Assembly (NCBI GenBank): GCA_025996815.1
Contig: BNTT01000179.1
Span: 1-5,305, forward strand
Origin: Bacteroidia bacterium
GTDB lineage: Bacteria > Bacteroidota > Bacteroidia > Bacteroidales > Azobacteroidaceae
Length of the DNA stretch: 5,305 nucleotides
Reading direction: 5' to 3'
Below are positions 1 to 5,282 of the stretch, in pieces. Made by a program: the position numbers and the translations under genes. Each line of letters starts with the position of its first letter. Position 1 is the stretch's first letter. Below the pieces are notes generated by a model. It was not told where the DNA came from. It searched no databases and saw nothing but the letters and a program-made list of their open reading frames with translations.

Positions 1-390
1 AAAAGCAGAAAGCGGTTTGAAAAGAAATACCATCTGAAAGACCGTTTAGCATGGGATTTCGTGAAAATGGCATTTACTTTCGCTTTGGTCTGCTTAGGGC
101 TGGTGTTTTTTAGGGCAGAAAGCGTTGGGCAGGCGGTTGATTATATTTCGGGGATATTTTCGGCTTCGCTGTTTACAATGCCTCATGTTCGTGCTCCCAA
201 CGGCGAAATTAAGCTGTTGTTCATAGCCATTCTCCTGTTAGTAGAATGGTTGAATCGGCAAAAACAATACGGATTACAGATTGATAACGTGAAATATCCA
301 ATATTACGATGGATTTTCTATTATGCAATTATTCTTGCAATTATCAAAAACACAGGAAATTCACAACAATTTATTTACTTTCAATTTTAA
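1..390 (+). CDS. MBOAT-family O-acyltransferase, C-terminal fragment (5' end outside window)
   Basis: The reading frame is open from base 1 and ends at TAA 388-390, so only the last 129 residues of a longer protein (family usually about 450-500 residues) are present. What is seen: a basic stretch (KSRKRFEKKY) and then a hydrophobic segment carrying FFRAES (fragment residues 36-41), the late 'W.fFRa.s' signature of AlgI/DltB-like acyltransferases. Two more membrane segments follow (about residues 71-85 and 103-117), and the C-terminus reads FIYFQF, common in Bacteroidota members. The family moves acyl groups across the cytoplasmic membrane onto exported polysaccharides or other envelope acceptors. 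The catalytic histidine lies upstream of the window. The next gene starts 6 bases later and encodes an SGNH-like partner, which supports the call. The acceptor cannot be inferred. The GTG at 61 is internal, not the start. Confidence 0.85.
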   Translation, partial: KSRKRFEKKYHLKDRLAWDFVKMAFTFALVCLGLVFFRAESVGQAVDYISGIFSASLFTMPHVRAPNGEIKLLFIAILLLVEWLNRQKQYGLQIDNVKYPILRWIFYYAIILAIIKNTGNSQQFIYFQF

Positions 391-396
391 AAAGTT

Positions 397-1386
397 ATGA
401 AAAAGTTCATTGTCAGAGTATTACTACTCGTTTCGCCATTTATTTTGGTAGGTATTGATTATTGTTATTTAGACCCCTTTAAAGTTCTATATAAATACAG
501 TAACTATAACGAAATTCACGGTCTTGTAAAAAATCGCGATTATGTTTCAACTGAAATGTTTATGAACAATTACAAGAAACAGGGCTATAATTCTTTCATA
601 TTTGGAAGCTCAAGAACGGTCGCTTTTAAACCTTCATCATGGCAGCAATATCTGTTGCCAACAGATAGCCCCTTCCTGTTTGATGCGTCGGGAGAGTCTA
701 TTTATGGAATTTATGTGAAAATGAAATATTTAGATTCTATGCATGTGACCATTGACAATGCTTTGATAATACTCTGTAGAGATGCTTCTTTTCAATATAG
801 CAACGATCACGAAGGACATTTATTTATGAAGCATCCGGTTTTGACAGGCAAAAATAAATTTGATTTTCAGTTGATGTTTTTTGGGGTCTATTTGAATCCG
901 ATGCTTCTTCTTAGTTATCATGATTATAAATTAACAAAGAAATTTAAGCCGTATATGTCTGGTTATATGGAAAATAGAGAAATAGTCTCGGACACAATAA
1001 CAAATTGGCAGTATATTATTAGTCAAGAAAATGAAATATTGAATGCTCCTGAAAAGTACTATGAAGAACGGAAAGATTTATTTTATGAGAGAGAACATGA
1101 ACAAACAGACACAAGACAAAGAATTAATTCTGAATACATCGGTCTTCTCAAAGAAATAAAGCAGATATTAGAAAAACATCAGACCAATTATAAAATTGTA
1201 TTAAGTCCGCTGTACGACCAAATGAAATTTCATCCAAAAGATATGGATATATTAACAAACCTTTTCGGCAATCATCTATATGATTTTTCAGGCAAAAACT
1301 CTTTTACAGACAACAAAACGAATTATTATGAAACAAGTCATTTTAGACCTTTGCTCGGGGATAGCATACTAATGCAAATATATTAG
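397..1386 (+). CDS. Membrane-anchored SGNH-hydrolase-like protein, partner of the MBOAT acyltransferase
   Basis: A 329-residue protein. Residues 4-20 form one hydrophobic segment after MKK, giving a signal anchor or uncleaved signal peptide, so the rest is probably periplasmic. FIFGSSRT (67-74) fits the GDS-type nucleophile block with Ser72 as the candidate nucleophile. GES at 99-101 could be a second block. YETSHFRP (311-318) fits the C-terminal catalytic block, with His315 as base and Glu312 where Asp is usual. These features resemble AlgX/AlgJ/DltD-type partners that work with MBOAT proteins in polysaccharide O-acylation. The gene starts 6 bases after the MBOAT stop, so the two are almost certainly co-transcribed. 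The start ATG follows AAAAAGTT, an A-rich context typical of Bacteroidota. The gene is visibly more A+T-rich than trpB. Protein class is fairly sure; substrate is unknown, and acyltransferase versus esterase activity cannot be decided. Confidence 0.75.
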   Translation: MKKFIVRVLLLVSPFILVGIDYCYLDPFKVLYKYSNYNEIHGLVKNRDYVSTEMFMNNYKKQGYNSFIFGSSRTVAFKPSSWQQYLLPTDSPFLFDASGESIYGIYVKMKYLDSMHVTIDNALIILCRDASFQYSNDHEGHLFMKHPVLTGKNKFDFQLMFFGVYLNPMLLLSYHDYKLTKKFKPYMSGYMENREIVSDTITNWQYIISQENEILNAPEKYYEERKDLFYEREHEQTDTRQRINSEYIGLLKEIKQILEKHQTNYKIVLSPLYDQMKFHPKDMDILTNLFGNHLYDFSGKNSFTDNKTNYYETSHFRPLLGDSILMQIY

Positions 1387-1406
1387 GCAAAATCTGTATA
1401 GATATA

Positions 1407-1434
1407 GAGATTGCGAGTCAAGTGTGTATTGAAT
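1407..1434. repeat. Possible degenerate copy of the trpE palindromic repeat
   Basis: Bases 1407-1422 match 4025-4040 inside trpE at 14 of 16 positions (differences at 1416 and 1418). The following bases only loosely match the right half of that palindrome. It lies between the SGNH-like gene and the trpB -7 box. It could be a decayed repeat copy or chance similarity; the left-arm match is the only support. Confidence 0.3.
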
Positions 1435-1441
1435 TATTTTG

Positions 1442-1449
1442 TACCTTTG
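1442..1449 (+). promoter_or_regulatory. trpB promoter, Bacteroidota -7 box
   Basis: TACCTTTG fits the Bacteroidota primary sigma -7 consensus TAnnTTTG exactly. No good TTTG -33 box is seen at the usual 19-21 base spacing; the nearest TTG at 1411-1413 is too far upstream. Transcription would start near 1454-1457, leaving a leader of roughly 14-16 bases before the trpB ATG. That is too short for an attenuator, T-box or riboswitch, so regulation would have to act at initiation or on the protein. Confidence 0.75.
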
Positions 1450-1469
1450 TGCCATAAAATTCAACGATT

Positions 1470-2642
1470 ATGAGCTTTAATGTCAATGAAGCGGGTTTTT
1501 ACGGCGATTTTGGCGGTGCATACGTGCCCGAAATCCTGTATGCCAATGTGGAAGCACTGAAAAATGAATACAAAAAAATCCTTGCCGACCCCGATTTTCA
1601 GAAAGAATTTCAGGATTTGCTGGCGGATTATGTCGGTCGCCCTTCCCCACTCTACCTCGCCAAACGCCTCTCTGAGCGGTATGGCTGCAAGATTTATCTC
1701 AAGCGGGAAGACCTCAATCACACGGGCGCGCACAAAATCAACAATGCCATCGGGCAAATTTTGTTGGCACAGCGGATGGGCAAAACGCGCATCATCGCCG
1801 AAACAGGTGCCGGTCAGCACGGCGTTGCCACGGCAACGGTGTGCGCCCTGATGGGTATGGAATGTATCGTGTATATGGGCAAGACCGACGTGGAACGGCA
1901 AAATCTAAACGTCCGCAAAATGGAAATGCTTGGCGCAACGGTCGTGCCGGTCACGAGCGGCAATATGACGTTGAAAGATGCTTGCAATGAGGCTATTCGC
2001 GACTGGTGTTGCCACCCTGCCGACACGTTTTATGTGATTGGCTCAACAGTGGGTCCGCACCCCTACCCCGACTTGGTGGCGCGACTTCAATCCGTTATCA
2101 GCAAGGAGATTAAGTGGCAAATGCAAGAGAAGGAGGGACGCACCGCGCCCGACTATCTCGTTGCCTGCGTGGGCGGCGGCAGCAATGCAGCAGGCACTAT
2201 TTATGAATATCTCGACGAGCCGCGCACCAAAATTGTGTTGGCAGAAGCCGCCGGCAAAGGCATCGACACGGGCGAATCGGCGGCAACCATCCGCCTCGGC
2301 ACGGTAGGCATCCTCCACGGCGCAAAAACCCTCCTGATGCAAGATGCCGACGGACAGGTGCAAGAGCCATATTCCATTTCGGCGGGCTTAGACTATCCGG
2401 GAATTGGTCCGATGCACGCCAATATGGCAAAAACGGGACGTTCGGAGGTACTGGCAATCACGGACAACGAAGCCCTCACGGCGGCGATGGAACTCACGCG
2501 CTTGGAGGGGATTATCCCCGCCCTGGAGTCGGCACACGCGCTGGCGGTGTTCCAACAAAAGAAATTCACGCCCACAGACGTGATTGTGCTGTGTCTGTCG
2601 GGGAGAGGCGATAAAGATATGGAAACGTATATAAACAATTAA
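1470..2642 (+). CDS. trpB: Tryptophan synthase beta chain
   Basis: A complete 390-residue protein, the usual length for canonical TrpB (TrpB1 type). This PLP enzyme condenses indole, channelled from TrpA, with L-serine to make L-tryptophan in the cytoplasm. Family motifs are all present and in order: [12 protein letters not shown] (10-21); HTGAHKINN (84-92), with Lys89 as the Schiff-base lysine; ETGAGQHG (111-118), with Glu111 as catalytic acid/base; the phosphate-binding loop GGGSNA (235-240); the COMM-region LDYPGIGP (307-314); and SGRGDKD (377-383), with Ser377 facing the PLP ring nitrogen. The ATG start gives the expected N-terminus and sits just downstream of a -7 box. The gene is richer in G+C than the genes on either side. 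The next gene begins 4 bases after the stop and is a DUF4258 gene, not another trp gene. No trpA is in the window. Confidence 0.98.
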   Translation: MSFNVNEAGFYGDFGGAYVPEILYANVEALKNEYKKILADPDFQKEFQDLLADYVGRPSPLYLAKRLSERYGCKIYLKREDLNHTGAHKINNAIGQILLAQRMGKTRIIAETGAGQHGVATATVCALMGMECIVYMGKTDVERQNLNVRKMEMLGATVVPVTSGNMTLKDACNEAIRDWCCHPADTFYVIGSTVGPHPYPDLVARLQSVISKEIKWQMQEKEGRTAPDYLVACVGGGSNAAGTIYEYLDEPRTKIVLAEAAGKGIDTGESAATIRLGTVGILHGAKTLLMQDADGQVQEPYSISAGLDYPGIGPMHANMAKTGRSEVLAITDNEALTAAMELTRLEGIIPALESAHALAVFQQKKFTPTDVIVLCLSGRGDKDMETYINN

Positions 2643-2646
2643 AAAG

Positions 2647-2913
2647 ATGAAATTTATTTTTTCGCAACACGCAGAAGAACAATTGATGAGGAGAGGTATC
2701 AATAGAAGCCTTGTGGTGGCAGTGGTTGAGAATCCGGACGAAGTCATTGAAGATGATGAACAGGATGTTGTCATCTATCAATCGATCATCAAAGAAAGTG
2801 GGCAGTCGTTTCTGTTGCGCGTGTTCGTAAATAAAAATAAACAACCGATTGTGATTGTAACACTCTATAAAACAACGAAAATAAGTAAATATTATGAAAG
2901 TGAAATTCGATAA
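2647..2913 (+). CDS. DUF4258-family small protein, putative toxin-like partner
   Basis: An 88-residue protein. The DUF4258 pattern is clear: HAEEQLMRRGI near the N-terminus (His8, Arg15, Arg16), a short helix ending in NPDEVIED (29-36), two central beta strands (VVIYQS, FLLRVFV), and the closing strand VTLYKTTKISKY (71-82). DUF4258 proteins are small, of unknown biochemical function, and are often encoded beside a DUF2283 or other small antitoxin-like protein. The overall size and alpha-then-beta layout recall RelE-type folds, but activity is not established. The gene starts 4 bases after trpB with no promoter box between, so it should be read with trpB. Its last 20 bases overlap the DUF2283 start, a sign of translational coupling. 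Family call is strong; the toxin role is inference. Confidence 0.87.
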   Translation: MKFIFSQHAEEQLMRRGINRSLVVAVVENPDEVIEDDEQDVVIYQSIIKESGQSFLLRVFVNKNKQPIVIVTLYKTTKISKYYESEIR

Positions 2914-3088
2914 GGAGCAAGACATCCTTTATGTTTCTTTTAGCGAAGAAACTATTTATGAAAGTGATGAGGAAAAGGCAGGGTTGATTTTAGACTATTC
3001 TATATCCGGCAAGGTGGTGGGAATAGAAGTTCTCAATGCGTCAAAACATTTAGAAAACCCCGCCAAAGTAGAGTATGAGGTGGCATAA
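2894..3088 (+). CDS. DUF2283-family small protein, putative antitoxin-like partner
   Basis: A 64-residue protein matching the DUF2283 pattern along its whole length: the opening KVKFDKEQDILYVSFSE (2-18), the acidic segment ESDEEKAG (23-30), LILDYSISGKVVGIEVLNAS (31-50) with its Asp-Tyr turn and GIE core, and a short tail. DUF2283 is a small beta-rich domain of unknown biochemical function, frequently adjacent to DUF4258 genes in many bacteria and archaea. The ATG lies 20 bases inside the end of the DUF4258 gene in another frame, so both are probably translated together in a fixed ratio. Family call is strong; an antitoxin role is inferred from pairing and size. The stop is followed by an A/T-only hairpin (AATTTT-ATC-AAAATT, 3088-3102) that is not a convincing terminator. 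Confidence 0.9.
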   Translation: MKVKFDKEQDILYVSFSEETIYESDEEKAGLILDYSISGKVVGIEVLNASKHLENPAKVEYEVA

Positions 3089-3175
3089 ATTTTATCAAAA
3101 TTATGAATAAAGATGCGAAAATATATGGTGCAGGCACGAATACCGATGGTATCTAAAAAATTAAAAAATTTTATG

Positions 3176-3183
3176 TACCTTTG
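3176..3183 (+). promoter_or_regulatory. Promoter -7 box upstream of the second small-gene pair and trpE
   Basis: TACCTTTG is identical to the box before trpB and follows an A/T-rich run (3154-3175) that could aid polymerase binding. No TTTG -33 box is visible at normal spacing. A start near 3190 would leave a leader of about 35 bases before the ATG at 3224. With no terminator visible between here and trpE, this is the nearest promoter for trpE. The 3089-3220 gap otherwise holds only a 17-codon ATG frame (3103-3156) with no support. Confidence 0.7.
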
Positions 3184-3223
3184 TTGCGTAAATAGGAGAA
3201 GAATCAATTAAAATTAAAAAGTG

Positions 3224-3415
3224 ATGAATACTCAAACATTGTATGAGGAAGATTTAGATGATAAAATCTTTCTTCAATTATGGAACGAGGGGAGAATAGA
3301 AGAAGCTATTGCCACTCGCAATTGGATGACACTCGAAGAATGTCGCCGCTCTTGTCATGAGGCAATTGACGAAGCGCGGCAAATTTTAGCAGAAAGAAAT
3401 GCAGTTGCTTGTTGA
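3224..3415 (+). CDS. Small acidic protein of unknown function, putative antitoxin-like
   Basis: A 63-residue protein that I do not recognise as a named family. The N-terminal third is acidic (YEEDLDD), and the rest is predicted mostly helical: IFLQLWNEGRIEEAIATRN, then WMTLEECRRSCHEAIDEARQILAER. No helix-turn-helix, signal peptide or membrane segment is seen. The ATG at 3224 is preferred over the GTG one codon upstream because it follows the A-rich tract AATTAAAAAGTG. The last 17 bases overlap the next gene in another frame. A short acidic helical protein encoded just ahead of a possible RelE/ParE-like protein is the usual antitoxin-first arrangement, but this is context only. A -7 box lies about 40 bases upstream. 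Reality as a gene rests on its frame, promoter and overlap. Confidence 0.7.
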   Translation: MNTQTLYEEDLDDKIFLQLWNEGRIEEAIATRNWMTLEECRRSCHEAIDEARQILAERNAVAC

Positions 3416-3728
3416 CGACCATGTCCGTAATAGAATCAGGCAATTCTATTATAATGCTACTTTGAAATACCCAAACACCTATTTTCCGGATAATGCAGAT
3501 AGGGACATTGATAAGGTGCTTGCAGAGTTGCCCAAAGTTGGTACGCCGCAACTTCAACACAGAAATTATTGCATCATTCAACGATGGAAAAATTATTTAG
3601 TTGATTATTCTAAGGCAACAAACTGGTATTTTGCCTATCGAAAATTTACAAATGGGGGCACTACAATATATGTTATGGATGCAGAAAATGCACGAAATAT
3701 GAGCGATTTAGCAATAATTCATTTATGA
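3399..3728 (+). CDS. Small protein with RelE/ParE-like features, putative toxin
   Basis: A 109-residue protein. An N-terminal helical part (VDDHVRNRIRQFYYNATLKY, then DIDKVLAELPKVG at 36-48) is followed by a beta-rich part: HRNYCIIQRWKNYLVDY (54-70), NWYFAYRKF (75-83), TTIYVMDAENARNM (88-101). The 'W.faY.....tIyV.DA.h..NM' pattern is what I associate with RelE/ParE-superfamily proteins of Bacteroidota, where the last strands carry the functional residues. The similarity is by eye only. The start overlaps the preceding small gene by 17 bases, and the stop overlaps the trpE start as ATGA (3725-3728), so ribosomes finishing here can re-initiate on trpE. It is A+T-richer than trpE. That it is a real gene is likely; toxin function is moderate inference. 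Confidence 0.75.
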   Translation: MQLLVDDHVRNRIRQFYYNATLKYPNTYFPDNADRDIDKVLAELPKVGTPQLQHRNYCIIQRWKNYLVDYSKATNWYFAYRKFTNGGTTIYVMDAENARNMSDLAIIHL

Positions 3729-5146
3729 AAACAACAACATTAAAAACAGAGAGCAAGACAATTTTGGCGGATTTGCAGACACCGGTGAGCATCTATTTGA
3801 AGGTGCGCGATGTGTTTCCGGAGTCGGTGTTGCTGGAATCTTCGGATTATCACGGCAATGAAAATTCGGTGTCGTTTATCGGGCTTAATCCGATGGCGCG
3901 GTTTGAGGTCAAAAATGGTGCCGTGAGGTTGCAATATCCTGATGGGCAGGTGGTTGAGAAGACCGTGCCTGCGGATGCTATTGTCGATGAATTGCACCAA
4001 TTTGTGCATTCGTTTGACGTTGGGGAGATTGCGGGGCAAGCCCGCAATGACAAGTCTTATAATGGTTTTTTCGGCTATACGTCTTACAATGCCGTGAAAT
4101 ATTTTGATACCATCGACCCCGATACGGCGGATTTCGGCGCGAGCAATATCCCCGATATGATTTATATCCTGTATCGCTACACCATCGTGGTCAATCATTT
4201 TCGCAACGAATTGACGGTGATTGAGAACAAAATCGCCGATGAAAGGAGCAAAATGGACGATGTGCTGGCGTTGCTGAACAACCGCAATTATGCCTCCTAC
4301 AATTTTGGGCGGGCGGGCGAAGAAACGTCCACCGTCACCGACGAGCAGTATAAGGAGATGGTGCGACAGGGCGTGAAGCACTGCAAACGCGGCGATGTGT
4401 TCCAAATCGTGCTCTCGCGCTGTTTTTCGCAGCCTTTTGCGGGCGACGACTTCAAGGTGTATCGCGCGCTGCGTTCCATCAACCCGTCGCCGTACCTGTT
4501 TTACTTCGATTTCGGCTCGTTCCGCATCTTTGGCTCAAGCCCCGAAACGCATTGCGGCATTTCCAAAGGGCAGGCGTATATCGACCCCATCGCGGGCACT
4601 TTCCGCCGCACGGGCGACGATGAAAAGGACAAAAAATTGGCGCAAGCACTTTTGGAAGACCCGAAAGAAAACGCCGAGCACGTGATGCTCGTCGATTTGG
4701 CGCGCAACGATTTGAGCAAAAACACCGAAAACGTGCACGTAGATTTCTACAAGGAAGTGCAATTCTATTCGCACGTCATCCACCTCGTGTCGCGCGTGGT
4801 GGGCGAAGTGAAAGCCGGCACAAACACCATCCAAATTTACGCCGACACCTTCCCCGCCGGAACGCTCTCCGGCGCACCGAAAATGCGAGCCATGGAACTA
4901 ATCCGCGACATAGAGCCACACAACCGCGGTGCCTACGGCGGCTGCATCGGCTACATCGGCTTAAACGGCGACCTGAATCAGGCAATCACCATCCGCTCCT
5001 TCATCAGCAAAAACAACGTGCTCTACTATCAGGCGGGCGCGGGCATCACGGCGCGTTCCAACGATGAATCGGAATTGCAGGAGGTGAATAATAAACTTGG
5101 GGCGTTGAAAACGGCGGTGGATATTGCGGTAACAATTAAAAATTAA
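3725..5146 (+). CDS. trpE: Anthranilate synthase component I
   Basis: A complete 473-residue protein, in the usual range for this family. With the TrpG glutaminase subunit it converts chorismate and glutamine to anthranilate, the first committed step to tryptophan. The N-terminal domain has LLESSD (36-41), matching the LLES element of the tryptophan feedback site. The catalytic chorismate-binding domain runs from about 205 to 470: FQIVLSR (226-232), NPSPY (253-257), PIAGT (288-292, where Ala290 marks anthranilate synthase rather than the PIKGT of PabB), KENAEHVMLVDLARND (314-329), IHLVS with His353, FPAGTLSGAPK (376-386), YGGCIGY (404-410) and QAGAGI (436-441). No glutaminase domain is fused, so a separate TrpG is needed; none is in the window. 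The start overlaps the preceding small gene as ATGA. Residues 101-110 are encoded across a palindromic repeat. The first and last stretches use more T- and G-ending codons than the C-rich centre. Confidence 0.97.
   Translation: MKTTTLKTESKTILADLQTPVSIYLKVRDVFPESVLLESSDYHGNENSVSFIGLNPMARFEVKNGAVRLQYPDGQVVEKTVPADAIVDELHQFVHSFDVGEIAGQARNDKSYNGFFGYTSYNAVKYFDTIDPDTADFGASNIPDMIYILYRYTIVVNHFRNELTVIENKIADERSKMDDVLALLNNRNYASYNFGRAGEETSTVTDEQYKEMVRQGVKHCKRGDVFQIVLSRCFSQPFAGDDFKVYRALRSINPSPYLFYFDFGSFRIFGSSPETHCGISKGQAYIDPIAGTFRRTGDDEKDKKLAQALLEDPKENAEHVMLVDLARNDLSKNTENVHVDFYKEVQFYSHVIHLVSRVVGEVKAGTNTIQIYADTFPAGTLSGAPKMRAMELIRDIEPHNRGAYGGCIGYIGLNGDLNQAITIRSFISKNNVLYYQAGAGITARSNDESELQEVNNKLGALKTAVDIAVTIKN
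4028..4048. repeat. Palindromic repeat-like element inside trpE
   Basis: ATTGCGGG (4028-4035), a GCAAG loop (4036-4040) and CCCGCAAT (4041-4048) make a perfect 8-bp stem. With flanking bases it encodes EIAGQARNDK (TrpE residues 101-110), in the variable stretch between the HQFVHSF helix and the conserved NGFFGYTSYNAVKYF. The sequence resembles dispersed G+C-rich palindromes of many bacterial genomes, which read as GQARND in one frame. I infer an in-frame insertion tolerated in a surface loop. Confidence 0.6.
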
Positions 5147-5150
5147 TTCG

Positions 5151-5158
5151 TACCTTTG
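5151..5158 (+). promoter_or_regulatory. Promoter -7 box just after trpE
   Basis: A third exact TACCTTTG, starting 5 bases after the trpE stop. The nearest upstream TTG (5124-5126) is 24 bases away, longer than the usual spacer. It implies a new transcription unit running rightwards with a leader of roughly 95 bases if the first gene starts at 5261. No intrinsic terminator for trpE is seen before it. Confidence 0.6.
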
Positions 5159-5160
5159 CA

Positions 5161-5185
5161 TTTCATATTTTATGTTTCATATTTT
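5161..5185. repeat. Short direct repeat TTTCATATTTT
   Basis: The 11-base sequence TTTCATATTTT occurs at 5161-5171 and again at 5175-5185, a 14-base period, directly downstream of the third -7 box. It could be a protein-binding pair near a transcription start or simple A/T-rich duplication; nothing in the sequence decides between these. Confidence 0.5.
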
Positions 5186-5247
5186 GGTATAGGCGCTTAG
5201 GTCGCCCTTGTTAATGTATTATATTTCAATCTTATAGGCTCATGAAA

Positions 5248-5282
5248 GACCATTCTTTTAATGGTCAAATCAAAGATTGACC
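5248..5282 (+). promoter_or_regulatory. Two mutually exclusive hairpins in a possible leader
   Basis: Hairpin A is GACCATT (5248-5254), loop CTTTT, AATGGTC (5260-5266), a perfect 7-bp stem. Hairpin B is GGTCAA (5263-5268) pairing with TTGACC (5277-5282), extended by TC/GA (5270-5271, 5275-5276) around a bulged A. Both use 5263-5266, so only one can form at a time. Hairpin A would hide the ATG at 5261. No T-run follows either, so neither is a normal intrinsic terminator. The switch idea is inference; the pairings are seen. Confidence 0.35.

Noticed and set aside
1461..1901. Open frame (146 codons) on the - strand opposite trpB
   Set aside because: It is fully covered by conserved trpB sequence, has no promoter box or family pattern, and is a codon-bias shadow.
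3088..3102. AATTTT-ATC-AAAATT hairpin after the DUF2283 gene as a terminator
   Set aside because: The stem is only A/T base pairs, with no G+C core and no T-run, so it is too weak for an intrinsic terminator.
3103..3156. 17-codon frame MNKDAKIYGAGTNTDGI in the gap before the second promoter
   Set aside because: It is too short, with no recognised family; the gap is better explained as promoter region.
3740..4405. Long open frame (221 codons) on the - strand opposite trpE
   Set aside because: It lies entirely antisense to the strongly conserved trpE, has no recognisable domain, and is His/Ile/Arg-rich as expected of an antisense shadow.
5192..5206. GGCG...CGCC hairpin after trpE as a terminator
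   Set aside because: The stem is only 4 bp with a 7-base loop and no following T-run; the third promoter box lies upstream of it.
5242..5280. 12-codon frame MKDHSFNGQIKD as a Trp leader peptide
   Set aside because: It contains no tryptophan codons and no terminator/antiterminator with a T-run follows.
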